Translations under genes and position numbers: made by a program
Shown: positions 1 through 7,043 of the stretch, one piece after another
Layout: each line of letters begins with the position of its first letter
Numbering within the stretch: the first letter of the stretch is position 1
Source: CAIYTF01 sp963664845
GTDB lineage: Bacteria > Bacteroidota > Ignavibacteria > Ignavibacteriales > Ignavibacteriaceae
DNA length: 64,000 nucleotides
Reading direction: 5' to 3'
NCBI GenBank assembly: GCA_963664845.1
Contig: OY761615.1
Location: forward strand, 310,001 to 374,000
Notes under the pieces: generated by a model
Databases searched by the model: none
What the model was told of the DNA's origin: nothing
What the model saw: the letters and a program-made list of their open reading frames with translations, nothing else

Positions 1-1
1 T

Positions 2-937
2 ACTCTGGCTTCAAAAAATTTCTCTGTCATTTTGGATGAAATCAAATTCCCTACACCTATAATAGATTCTGCACTCCTGCCAAAAGCCAAAGGTGATGAA
101 GATAAAATTGCAAACGGGCTTCACACTCTTCACGAAGAAGATCCGGCATTTACTTCAAAATACGATCCTGAACTTGGTCAGACAGTCATTTCCGGCCAGG
201 GAGAGATTCATCTTGATTTGGCAGTAAAACGTCTTAAAGAACGCTATCATGTTGATGTTGATTTGGTACAACCCAAAATTCCTTATAGGGAAACCATCCG
301 CGGAATATGCCCCAGCGCAGAATATAAACACAAAAAACAATCAGGCGGACGCGGCCAATTTGGTCATGTGTTCCTGAAACTGGAACCGCTTCCCCGTGGA
401 ACTGGCTTCCAATTTGAAGATGCAATTGTTGGAGGTGTTGTACCGGGCAGATTTGTTCCTGCAATTGAAAAAGGAATTGTAGAGACAATGGCAAAAGGTA
501 TTCTCTCGGGATGCACGATTATCGATATTAAAGCAACATTGTTTGACGGTTCATTCCATGCTGTCGATTCGGACGATATGTCATTCAAAATTGCATCATC
601 CATGTGCTTCAAAAAGGCATTCATGGAAGCTAAGCCGGCTCTTCTGGAACCGATTTCTGAAATAGCAGTAACGATCCCTGAGGAATGTATGGGTGATGTT
701 ATGGGCGATATCTCCAGCAGACGCGGCAAGATTCTCGGTATGGAAAGCGATGGGCATTTCCAGATTATCAAATGTCTGGTACCCTTGGCTGAACTGTATA
801 AATACTCTTCTACTTTACGAAGCCTTACTGCAGGTCGTGGGACTCATACCAGAAAATTCTCGCACTACGAGGATGTTCCTAAAGAAGTCGAAAACAAGAT
901 CGTAGAAGAATATAAAAAATCAAGAGAAGAAGGTTAA
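2..937 (+). CDS. Elongation factor G-like protein, C-terminal part (5' end outside window)
   Basis: The reading frame is open from base 2, so the gene starts upstream of the window and only about 311 codons are present. What remains covers EF-G domains III to V. Visible landmarks are the GQGEIHLDL segment of domain III, the GGRGQFGHV segment of domain IV with VDSDDMSFKIA following it, and the GDISSRRGKI segment opening domain V. EF-G drives ribosomal translocation with GTP; the GTPase domain itself is not in view. Details such as FDGSFHAVDSDDMSFKIASS differ from the commonest FusA wording and resemble secondary EF-G (EF-G2-type) paralogues, so it may not be the main translocase. A strong terminator follows directly. 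Family assignment is certain; the subtype is inferred. Confidence 0.93.
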   Translation, partial: TLASKNFSVILDEIKFPTPIIDSALLPKAKGDEDKIANGLHTLHEEDPAFTSKYDPELGQTVISGQGEIHLDLAVKRLKERYHVDVDLVQPKIPYRETIRGICPSAEYKHKKQSGGRGQFGHVFLKLEPLPRGTGFQFEDAIVGGVVPGRFVPAIEKGIVETMAKGILSGCTIIDIKATLFDGSFHAVDSDDMSFKIASSMCFKKAFMEAKPALLEPISEIAVTIPEECMGDVMGDISSRRGKILGMESDGHFQIIKCLVPLAELYKYSSTLRSLTAGRGTHTRKFSHYEDVPKEVENKIVEEYKKSREEG

Positions 938-959
938 TCTTTCTTCCGATCACTATTCT

Positions 960-992
960 AATCCCCCGACCTTCAAGCCGGGGGATTTTTTT
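960..992 (+). terminator. Intrinsic terminator after EF-G-like gene
   Basis: A perfect 9-bp stem (AATCCCCCG at 960-968 pairing with CGGGGGATT at 979-987), a 10-base loop and a run of seven T at 986-992. It lies 22 bases after the stop codon of the EF-G-like gene and 22 bases before the HIT gene. Confidence 0.9.
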
Positions 993-1014
993 ATAAATCA
1001 GGAAATTATATATC

Positions 1015-1524
1015 ATGGAAAAACTCTGGTCGCCCTGGCGCTCACAATATATCGAGGCTTTCAAAGATGCAAAAACTAACCCGGGCTGTGTGTTCTGCAA
1101 CGCTGCAAAAGAAGAGCTAGCCAGCCAGAACTCGTTGTTGGTCGAAAAGGGTGAGTTTACTTTTACCGTACTGAATCTCTATCCGTATAATAATGGACAC
1201 CTTATGGTGATCCCTTATCGGCATCTCTCCTCCTTCGATTTGCTGAACCGGGATGAAAGAATTGAAATAATGGATAAATTGGAGCTCGCCACAAAAGCAC
1301 TAAAACTGCTGTCAAAACCCGACGGTTTTAATATTGGTGCAAATATCGGACAAGTAAGCGGTGCAGGTATTGCAGACCACGTCCATTTTCATGTTGTTCC
1401 GCGGTGGAACGGCGATACAAACTTTATGCCCATTCTCGGTGAAGTTAAAGTACTTTCTCAGGATCTGCTGGCAACTAAGAATGGTTTGGTTGAAGCATAT
1501 AAAACGTTGAACGAAAATACTTAA
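1015..1524 (+). CDS. HIT family hydrolase/phosphorylase
   Basis: A 169-residue histidine-triad protein. The catalytic triad motif HVHFHVVPRW lies near residue 122, and the N-terminus carries WSPWR and a CVFC pair as in the zinc-binding HIT proteins related to diadenosine tetraphosphate phosphorylases (Rv2613c type). Such enzymes cleave or phosphorolyse nucleoside-phosphate bonds in the cytosol, for example Ap4A. The length fits the family. AGGAAA stands about nine bases upstream of the ATG. It sits between two terminators, so it is probably a single-gene unit. The exact substrate cannot be read from sequence. Confidence 0.93.
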   Translation: MEKLWSPWRSQYIEAFKDAKTNPGCVFCNAAKEELASQNSLLVEKGEFTFTVLNLYPYNNGHLMVIPYRHLSSFDLLNRDERIEIMDKLELATKALKLLSKPDGFNIGANIGQVSGAGIADHVHFHVVPRWNGDTNFMPILGEVKVLSQDLLATKNGLVEAYKTLNENT

Positions 1525-1713
1525 AAGATTGAAAGAAAAAGGACAGGTTCACAAATATAAATGCCAGATATTATGCCCGCCATCATCCTTTGGGTCAGGA
1601 AATGAGGGTTCAGGCTTTGGTCTTAATAAATTCAAGTATTCAGACAAAAAGTTCGTTGTTATTGCATTTTTCGGATTGATGAATATCAAAACCCCTATCC
1701 CCGAAAATTAAAA

Positions 1714-1761
1714 AAAGCTGTCCAATAAAACGCAGGTGAACCCGGTTTATCAGACAGCTTT
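1714..1761. terminator. Bidirectional terminator between convergent genes
   Basis: AAAGCTGTC (1714-1722) pairs with GACAGCTTT (1753-1761); inside it AATAAA faces TTTAT, extending the stem. A-runs and T-runs flank both sides, so it can end transcription of the HIT gene (plus) and of the marR/cytochrome unit (minus). Confidence 0.7.
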
Positions 1762-1788
1762 GGTTAAATAATCCTATCCCCGGTTAAC

Positions 1789-2247
1789 TTACAATCCCCG
1801 CGCTATCCATCTTTCAAGAGCTGAAAGCAGGTGCGTCATTGCACTTATCAACGGTTTATGTTGATTCAGATCAATATCCTGAAGAATTTGAGCATGAATA
1901 TTGACATAAGCGTTTTCCAATTGACGCGTAAAATTTCCTCCCTTTTCAGAGAGATAAACCCGCATATTGCGACGATCGTTGGGTTCAATTTCCCTAACCA
2001 CATAGCCTTTCACAACCAGGCCATCAATGATCCTGGTCAATCGACTGGCGCTGAGATTCATCCTGTCGGCAATTTCTTTATTATTGGTGCTTTCATTCTG
2101 ATGCAATTGACGCAGGCATCTGAATTCTGCCTGGGTCAAACCGTATTGCTTTGCTAGCCGCTCTTCTTTTTCGTGGCAACTGGCAAGTAGTTTAAATGTT
2201 AAATCGGATAACTGCGCGGCAGTTACAAGTATCTCTTTTTGTTCCAT
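1789..2247 (-). CDS. MarR family transcriptional regulator
   Basis: A 152-residue protein of normal MarR length. The winged-helix core is visible: LTQAEFRCLRQLHQ, then the recognition region NNKEIADRMNLSASRLTRIIDGL, then the wing with EPNDRRNMRVYLSEKG, whose DRR is the usual wing motif. Terminal helices at both ends would form the dimer interface. It is the last gene of the minus-strand cytochrome locus, 24 bases after the 11-haem lipoprotein, so it is probably co-transcribed with it and may control it. A palindrome in front of the first cytochrome gene (6686-6703) is a possible binding site. The ligand is unknown. Confidence 0.92.
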   Translation of the reverse strand: MEQKEILVTAAQLSDLTFKLLASCHEKEERLAKQYGLTQAEFRCLRQLHQNESTNNKEIADRMNLSASRLTRIIDGLVVKGYVVREIEPNDRRNMRVYLSEKGGNFTRQLENAYVNIHAQILQDIDLNQHKPLISAMTHLLSALERWIARGL

Positions 2248-2271
2248 TCTGTCGGTTATTTTGCTTCCTTT

Positions 2272-3474
2272 TTATTTGGAAAAGTTAACTATCCCGTTAA
2301 CGTGTTCTGATTTATGTTTAAAACTATATACTCCGCTTACCTGATCTCTAGTCACATTACTGTGACAAACGTCGCAGGTCCCCACCGCTTTAAAAGTAAC
2401 TGTGTGCACACCTGTTGGGCCACCCGGGGTTGGATCATCTCCGGAACCATGGCAGGAACCGCAGGCTATTGCACCACCGGTCCACTTCGGAGCATTGGAT
2501 GTGTTGCCGTCATGCATATTACCATGGCAATAAGTTCCCGAACAAGTCAGATTGGTAAAATCATATGCGGGATTAGGAGTGATCCCACCTGTAGATACCT
2601 TACTGAGATTACCCCAGGTTAATTCAGCACGTGCACTCAACGTATCAATATGCCCGGCATCGGAATATTTAGCCGGAACTTTGTGACATTGATTACAGGT
2701 TAATGGTGCCGAGTATTTTGGATTCAAATGTGCTGCATGTGCGCCAACTCCGCGACTCGTGGTAGCCGTTGAGCCATCAAGAGCACGGGGAGGTGAAATC
2801 TTTGATGGATCAGAAAAATCACCGTGACACGTGTTGCATGCTTCCGGACCCGCCGGTTGCGTATGGCAGTTGTTACAGGACTTTCCAACTTTTCCACCGC
2901 TATAATCAGTACCATGGCATTGTGTACACTTTGTCAGTGACCATTTCAGCGATCCGGAAATGATCTTCCCGTGGAAATCCGGAGAAGATGGATCTGTAAT
3001 ACCACTATTGTGTACATATGTTGTGCTGTGACATTTATAACAGTTCTTTTCATCATACCCGTTACCCTTCAAATCACTTCCATGACATGACTTGCATCGG
3101 GTGAATGAATAGCTCCCATATTTTGCTGCAAGACTGGTCAACAATTTCCCGTGAAAAGTTGATGAGTCTGGAACAGCAATACCGGATTCGACTGTGTGAA
3201 TTTCTCCCACGTCATGGCATTTCGCACTGAAACAGGTTTTGTTCGATGTGCCGCCCTGAAGATTTGCTCCGTGACAGCGTTGGCAATTGGCAGTGTTATA
3301 ATCGCTCGCCGCCAGGAATTTCCCATGAAAGTTGGCCGATGCAACAGCTGTATCACCGCCCTCATGTGAGCTCGCTGTCTGAACAGTTGGAATATCGTTT
3401 TTCAAGTCACTGCAACCGGCTGCAAGCAATAGGGTCATGACCAGAAGAGTACCAAGATTAATATATTTTTTCAT
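2272..3474 (-). CDS. Outer-surface lipoprotein c-type cytochrome with 11 haem motifs
   Basis: About 400 residues beginning at the ATG at 3474, chosen because it starts a lipoprotein signal (MKKYINLG... LLLAAGC, lipidated Cys at residue 21); an upstream ATG at 3510 would add 12 residues and overlap the previous gene. I count nine CXXCH motifs (CQRCH, CKSCH, CYKCH, CTQCH, CNNCH, CNTCH, CNQCH, CGSCH, CDVCH) and two CX4CH motifs (CFSAKCH and CSGTYCH). The pairing of CSGTYCHG with a later CGSCHG resembles the C4xC-C2xCH domain of Geobacter outer-membrane cytochromes. FHGK recurs five times near haems, suggesting internal repeats. Expected to be exported, lipidated and loaded with haem c. Its partners are the 14-haem cytochrome 17 bases upstream and the beta-barrel. 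An electron-transfer role is inference; the electron acceptor is unknown. Confidence 0.9.
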   Translation of the reverse strand: MKKYINLGTLLVMTLLLAAGCSDLKNDIPTVQTASSHEGGDTAVASANFHGKFLAASDYNTANCQRCHGANLQGGTSNKTCFSAKCHDVGEIHTVESGIAVPDSSTFHGKLLTSLAAKYGSYSFTRCKSCHGSDLKGNGYDEKNCYKCHSTTYVHNSGITDPSSPDFHGKIISGSLKWSLTKCTQCHGTDYSGGKVGKSCNNCHTQPAGPEACNTCHGDFSDPSKISPPRALDGSTATTSRGVGAHAAHLNPKYSAPLTCNQCHKVPAKYSDAGHIDTLSARAELTWGNLSKVSTGGITPNPAYDFTNLTCSGTYCHGNMHDGNTSNAPKWTGGAIACGSCHGSGDDPTPGGPTGVHTVTFKAVGTCDVCHSNVTRDQVSGVYSFKHKSEHVNGIVNFSK

Positions 3475-3491
3475 ATGCTGAATTGCCTCAC

Positions 3492-4709
3492 TTATTTCTT
3501 TCCATGACAATAACCGCAGAAACCAACACCGGCAACACCACTGGGGCGTGCACTTGCGTCAGTATGACAATTATAGCAAACCGATCCGGAATTGGAATGC
3601 CAATCACCGCCATCATTGTCACGCATAAATCCTGTTTTATGGGTTTTGGGATTTGTTCCCTTAATTCCATCGTTATCAATATGGCAGGTAATGCACACCG
3701 GATCACCACCGTTTACGTCATGGCAGGATGCACAACTTTCAACATCACGTTTGGCTAGCCGTGCATGATCACCACCGCCGCTACCGACACCAATGGTAAT
3801 AAACGTTGGCTTGGTATGCGAGGAAGGCATTGTCCCTGCGAGTGCATAGTCTTCATGTTTCGATCCATGGCATTCCGCGCAAAAGGTAGAGGTCTGATGA
3901 CAGGTACTGCAATCTTTCTCTTTTCCGCGTGCTTCAATACCATGAGTATACCTGAATCCCAGATCGTGGACCCTGGTTACTTTTTGTTGTGCTGATCCGC
4001 CAATTGCCTGTGAACCAGCATACGGTGTCAGGAAATTTGTCTTGGTATTTGTCTCAGTAATAACATTAGTTGCACTATGGCAGTCTTCGCACGATGCGGA
4101 GGTATGGCACATCACGCAATTGGCTGATGGCGATACTGCCTGGAATTTGTGAAAACGCAGGAAATTATTCACCAGGTGGCTCTTTGGTTTGAGATCAACA
4201 AGAGAGATATGACATGCTTCACAGGCATTGGTTGCTTTTCCCGACTCACTGTGACAGGTATAGCAGTTATCCATTTTCGGCTTGAAATGTTGCCCTGCCG
4301 TCAGATATTCCGAATCCTCAATACCGGCATGGCAATTCTTACACTCCTGCTTTTGGGCAAGATGGCTCTTGTGATTAAACACAATTTTCGAATTCTTATC
4401 CTGTAAAGGGACCTGCACATTATCATAATGACACATATTGCAGTTTTTTTCATCTTTCACATCATGACAGGAAGCACAATCTTCCTTCTTTGGATAAAGC
4501 TTTTCACTTAAAGAACCGCTTTCAGCTATACCTGAATGGCACGATGCACATTCAACTGCATCTTTATGGATTTTATGCGAAAATTTAATTTTTTTCGATG
4601 CACTAAGCTGCTCCTGTTGCGTCTTCACCGGTTTTGCCATAAACGCGGTGAACAGCAAAAACGAAAGACAGCAAAGTGATATACCAAAATAAAAATGTTT
4701 CAATTTCAT
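3492..4709 (-). CDS. Periplasmic multihaem cytochrome c, 14 CXXCH motifs
   Basis: A 405-residue secreted protein with an N-terminal hydrophobic signal (about residues 8-24) and no lipobox. There are 14 CXXCH motifs spread from about residue 54 to 400, including CASCH three times, CNMCH, CKNCH, CYTCH, CEACH, CVMCH, CEDCH, CSTCH, CAECH, CITCH, CYNCH and CGYCH. Upstream His residues as in FSHKIH and FNHKSH look like distal haem ligands of the cytochrome c7/c3 fold. This haem density suggests a wire-like electron carrier. The gene starts 9 bases after the beta-barrel gene and ends 17 bases before the lipoprotein cytochrome, so the three are almost surely co-transcribed. Physiological partner unknown. 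Confidence 0.92.
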   Translation of the reverse strand: MKLKHFYFGISLCCLSFLLFTAFMAKPVKTQQEQLSASKKIKFSHKIHKDAVECASCHSGIAESGSLSEKLYPKKEDCASCHDVKDEKNCNMCHYDNVQVPLQDKNSKIVFNHKSHLAQKQECKNCHAGIEDSEYLTAGQHFKPKMDNCYTCHSESGKATNACEACHISLVDLKPKSHLVNNFLRFHKFQAVSPSANCVMCHTSASCEDCHSATNVITETNTKTNFLTPYAGSQAIGGSAQQKVTRVHDLGFRYTHGIEARGKEKDCSTCHQTSTFCAECHGSKHEDYALAGTMPSSHTKPTFITIGVGSGGGDHARLAKRDVESCASCHDVNGGDPVCITCHIDNDGIKGTNPKTHKTGFMRDNDGGDWHSNSGSVCYNCHTDASARPSGVAGVGFCGYCHGKK

Positions 4710-4718
4710 ATTCGCTCT

Positions 4719-5987
4719 CTACATCAATTGGTGGAACCAGTAATTCAGCTTTACCAGGAAGCGAACATCCTTCTGGTAATATTTATTATCAAGGTATTGC
4801 CCTTGCAGATCAACGGAGAACGAACGGACCGGGCGTATATTAACGCCAAACAGGAAGGATACCAAATTCTGTTTGGCATCATCTTTCGAAAGCTTATAAT
4901 CCGTGAAAGAAACTGCCGCTGATGGTGTCAGAAAACCATCATATAACGTATAACCCGTATTGAGCGAGAGCGAATTCAATTCGCCCGCATAACCAAAAGT
5001 CTTCCGGTAGCTGACAGCACCATAGGGAGTTGAGAGGGACAAATTGGCACGCGAAGCACTTTCATCTTTATAATCCGTGTAACCATAACGTCCGCTCAAA
5101 ATAAAGTTCTGCTCAAAACGGTAGGATAGGCCTGCTTCAACTTCTTTTGTATTTCCAAAATCGAATACAGAGAAAATGGAATTATAACGCACTCGCGGTT
5201 CGCGATAGTTGCCGTAAACAACCGCATCCAATTTTTCAGCAAGAGCGCCTTCACCCTCTACTTCAATTTTGGATGTTTTGTTCAGATTCAAATCATATTC
5301 ATAATTGGTGCGGAGGAACAGCCGATTCTCTTCTTTCTCATAGGAGGCTTCGCCTGTTAAATACTGATATTCCGTGGAATTATGTCTTATCAGGGTGAGC
5401 ACCGGATTCAGGTTTTCGTCCAGTCTCTTTGCCCAGTAATCTTCGGCTTTGAAATTCTTTGATACATACCCGACGCCAAAAATAACGCCTTCATAGGGAA
5501 GTGCCCTGACTTTTGCCGCCACAATATTGTTGGAGCTCCAATCGTCAATCAGTTTCAACTCCTGATATGCCGGTACGTTTGCGCCAACATACCCATCGGC
5601 AATCAGATTATAACCGGTCAGCTTCACACCTAATCCGTCAAAAACTCCCCCCGCAATACCGGAAAAAATTGGCTGGCGACCCAGTTTGATAGTCGCAAAA
5701 TTCCACAAATTGGTTCCTTCTACATAGAGATTATAAAACCGCACACGTGAATCATAATCCAGCGGATTTTTATATGAGTTCTCAAGATTTACTGAAGTGT
5801 GAAGTGAAAACTTGCTGTATGCAACGTTTAATTGAGCTTGCTGGTATCCTCTGATATACGTCTCTGAGTTCTTCAAAGAATCAAAGCGTTCAAACGAATA
5901 AGCGGAAGAGCTGACTCTTCCGCTTATTACCGTTTGACTAAAAAGGGATACCGAATAAAGAGTCAGGATTAATAAGAATTTTCGCAT
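4719..5987 (-). CDS. Outer-membrane beta-barrel protein beside multihaem cytochromes
   Basis: A 422-residue protein with a signal peptide (MRKFLLILTLYSVSLFSQ) and then alternating polar/aromatic stretches typical of transmembrane beta-strands, for example FSLHTSVNLEN, GVIFGVGYV, FILSGRYGYTDY, and a final strand VRFLVKLNYWF near the C-terminus. No enzyme motif is visible. It lies between the 4-haem and 14-haem cytochrome genes. By analogy with MtrB-type porins it could hold a cytochrome across the outer membrane, but sequence similarity to MtrB cannot be judged by eye, and a plain porin is the alternative. Confidence 0.75.
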   Translation of the reverse strand: MRKFLLILTLYSVSLFSQTVISGRVSSSAYSFERFDSLKNSETYIRGYQQAQLNVAYSKFSLHTSVNLENSYKNPLDYDSRVRFYNLYVEGTNLWNFATIKLGRQPIFSGIAGGVFDGLGVKLTGYNLIADGYVGANVPAYQELKLIDDWSSNNIVAAKVRALPYEGVIFGVGYVSKNFKAEDYWAKRLDENLNPVLTLIRHNSTEYQYLTGEASYEKEENRLFLRTNYEYDLNLNKTSKIEVEGEGALAEKLDAVVYGNYREPRVRYNSIFSVFDFGNTKEVEAGLSYRFEQNFILSGRYGYTDYKDESASRANLSLSTPYGAVSYRKTFGYAGELNSLSLNTGYTLYDGFLTPSAAVSFTDYKLSKDDAKQNLVSFLFGVNIRPVRSFSVDLQGQYLDNKYYQKDVRFLVKLNYWFHQLM

Positions 5988-6018
5988 ATGCTACCAACTT
6001 TTATCCGGTGGATGTTAA

Positions 6019-6579
6019 TTATTTTGTTTCAACTGGTTTTGTGTGTTTAATTTTTGCCCAGTTCTCTTCGTATTTAAATTCTTTGTAGCTTGGGCTTTCC
6101 GGATTATGACAGGTAACGCAGAATTTTTCTTTTTCCGTGTGAACTAAAAGACCGTTTTTCACTGCTTCGTCTTTTACTTTCATAACTTTCATGTCCTTGT
6201 AGTCTGCACCGGCACCGTGGCAAGTTTCGCACTGAACACCGTCTTCTACTTTAAATTTCTTTCCTATTAAGGAAGCATCCGCATTGTAACCACTGGCATG
6301 GCATTTCAGGCATTCGGGTGCTTTTGCTGCAGGAACAGTCAATCCTTTCAACTTCGCGATAGCATTTGCTGTGTCAGTCAATAAAGTTTGGTAAGCAGAA
6401 GCATGCTTGCTGGCTTTCCAAATGTCCAATTGTTTTCCTTGTTTTTCACTTCTATGGCACATACCACACGATTCAGCTCCTATAAATCCGTGAGCCTTGA
6501 CAGTCGAATCTTGAGCAGATACACTGATTGAGAAGAGGAAGAGTACTGCTGCAAACGATGCTAAAATACCGGTTTTCAT
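6019..6579 (-). CDS. Secreted tetrahaem cytochrome c (c554-like)
   Basis: Four CXXCH motifs are present: CGMCH, CLKCH, CETCH and CVTCH, with WKASKHASAYQTL after the first, as in cytochrome c554-type proteins. The ATG at 6579 is preferred: AAAGGAA stands a few bases upstream and the protein then begins with a clean signal peptide (MKTGILASFAAVLFLFSISVSAQ broken at Ala-Gln). A second ATG at 6594 would add five residues. It is the first gene of the minus-strand cytochrome locus, 31 bases before the beta-barrel gene, and would be the small soluble periplasmic carrier feeding the larger cytochromes. Role inferred. Confidence 0.88.
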   Translation of the reverse strand: MKTGILASFAAVLFLFSISVSAQDSTVKAHGFIGAESCGMCHRSEKQGKQLDIWKASKHASAYQTLLTDTANAIAKLKGLTVPAAKAPECLKCHASGYNADASLIGKKFKVEDGVQCETCHGAGADYKDMKVMKVKDEAVKNGLLVHTEKEKFCVTCHNPESPSYKEFKYEENWAKIKHTKPVETK

Positions 6580-6594
6580 TGTGTTCCTTTTCAT

Positions 6595-7043
6595 AATATT
6601 TGTTTATTAACAACAATTATCATTCCAAACTTTTCGCCTTATTTTCCTGCGAATTTAGCATAAAATCGGCAAAAAATTCTCTTTTTTGACAACTGAATGT
6701 CAACCTTCTTCTAAATTTTGAGAAAATGACAAAATTCACTGAAATATGCTTATCTGGAGGTTTATTGTTTTCTTGCCATTTCAAGAGTTTTTCACGGTTT
6801 TCAAAGTCCAGAGAATGTTCAGCTTTCCTGGCCAATTCAATTTCGCTCCAATTATTCGGTAATCGAAAACAGTTTTTTTTGCGCCACATGAATATTTATA
6901 ATAATTTAGACAGCCGATGTTATATATTTTTGGGAATACTCATTTTCAATTAAATAATTCAGATATAAAAATCTGGTTACCTGTACACCAACATGGGTAA
7001 TTTAGAATAGATAGGGAATCTGCAACAACCGAAAGTCCTGATC
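6595..7043. other. Divergent intergenic region, no convincing gene
   Basis: About 450 A+T-rich bases between the divergent cytochrome locus and the first T9SS cargo gene. It holds the palindrome at 6686-6703. The last 70 bases before 7044 resemble the region before 10976 (shared AGGGAATCT, GAAAG and CTGATC next to the ATG), so the leader was duplicated with the gene. An open frame of 89 codons on the minus strand (6620-6889) has no recognisable feature. Confidence 0.6.
6676..6703 (-). promoter_or_regulatory. Candidate promoter with palindromic operator of the cytochrome locus
   Basis: On the minus strand TTGACA (6703-6698) is followed after 16 bases by GAGAAT (6681-6676), a fair sigma70-like pair about 95 bases before the first cytochrome start. 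The -35 box is one arm of an inverted repeat TTGACA-N6-TGTCAA (6686-6703). A dyad on a -35 element is a common repressor site, and a MarR gene ends this locus. Bacteroidota promoters often do not follow the sigma70 consensus, so this is tentative. Confidence 0.4.

Noticed and set aside
1529..1711. 60-codon open frame on the plus strand after the HIT gene
   Set aside because: No ribosome site, no family resemblance, and it runs into the bidirectional terminator.
6620..6889. 89-codon open frame on the minus strand before the cytochrome locus
   Set aside because: It spans the candidate promoter/operator, has low-complexity composition and no known motif; kept as intergenic.
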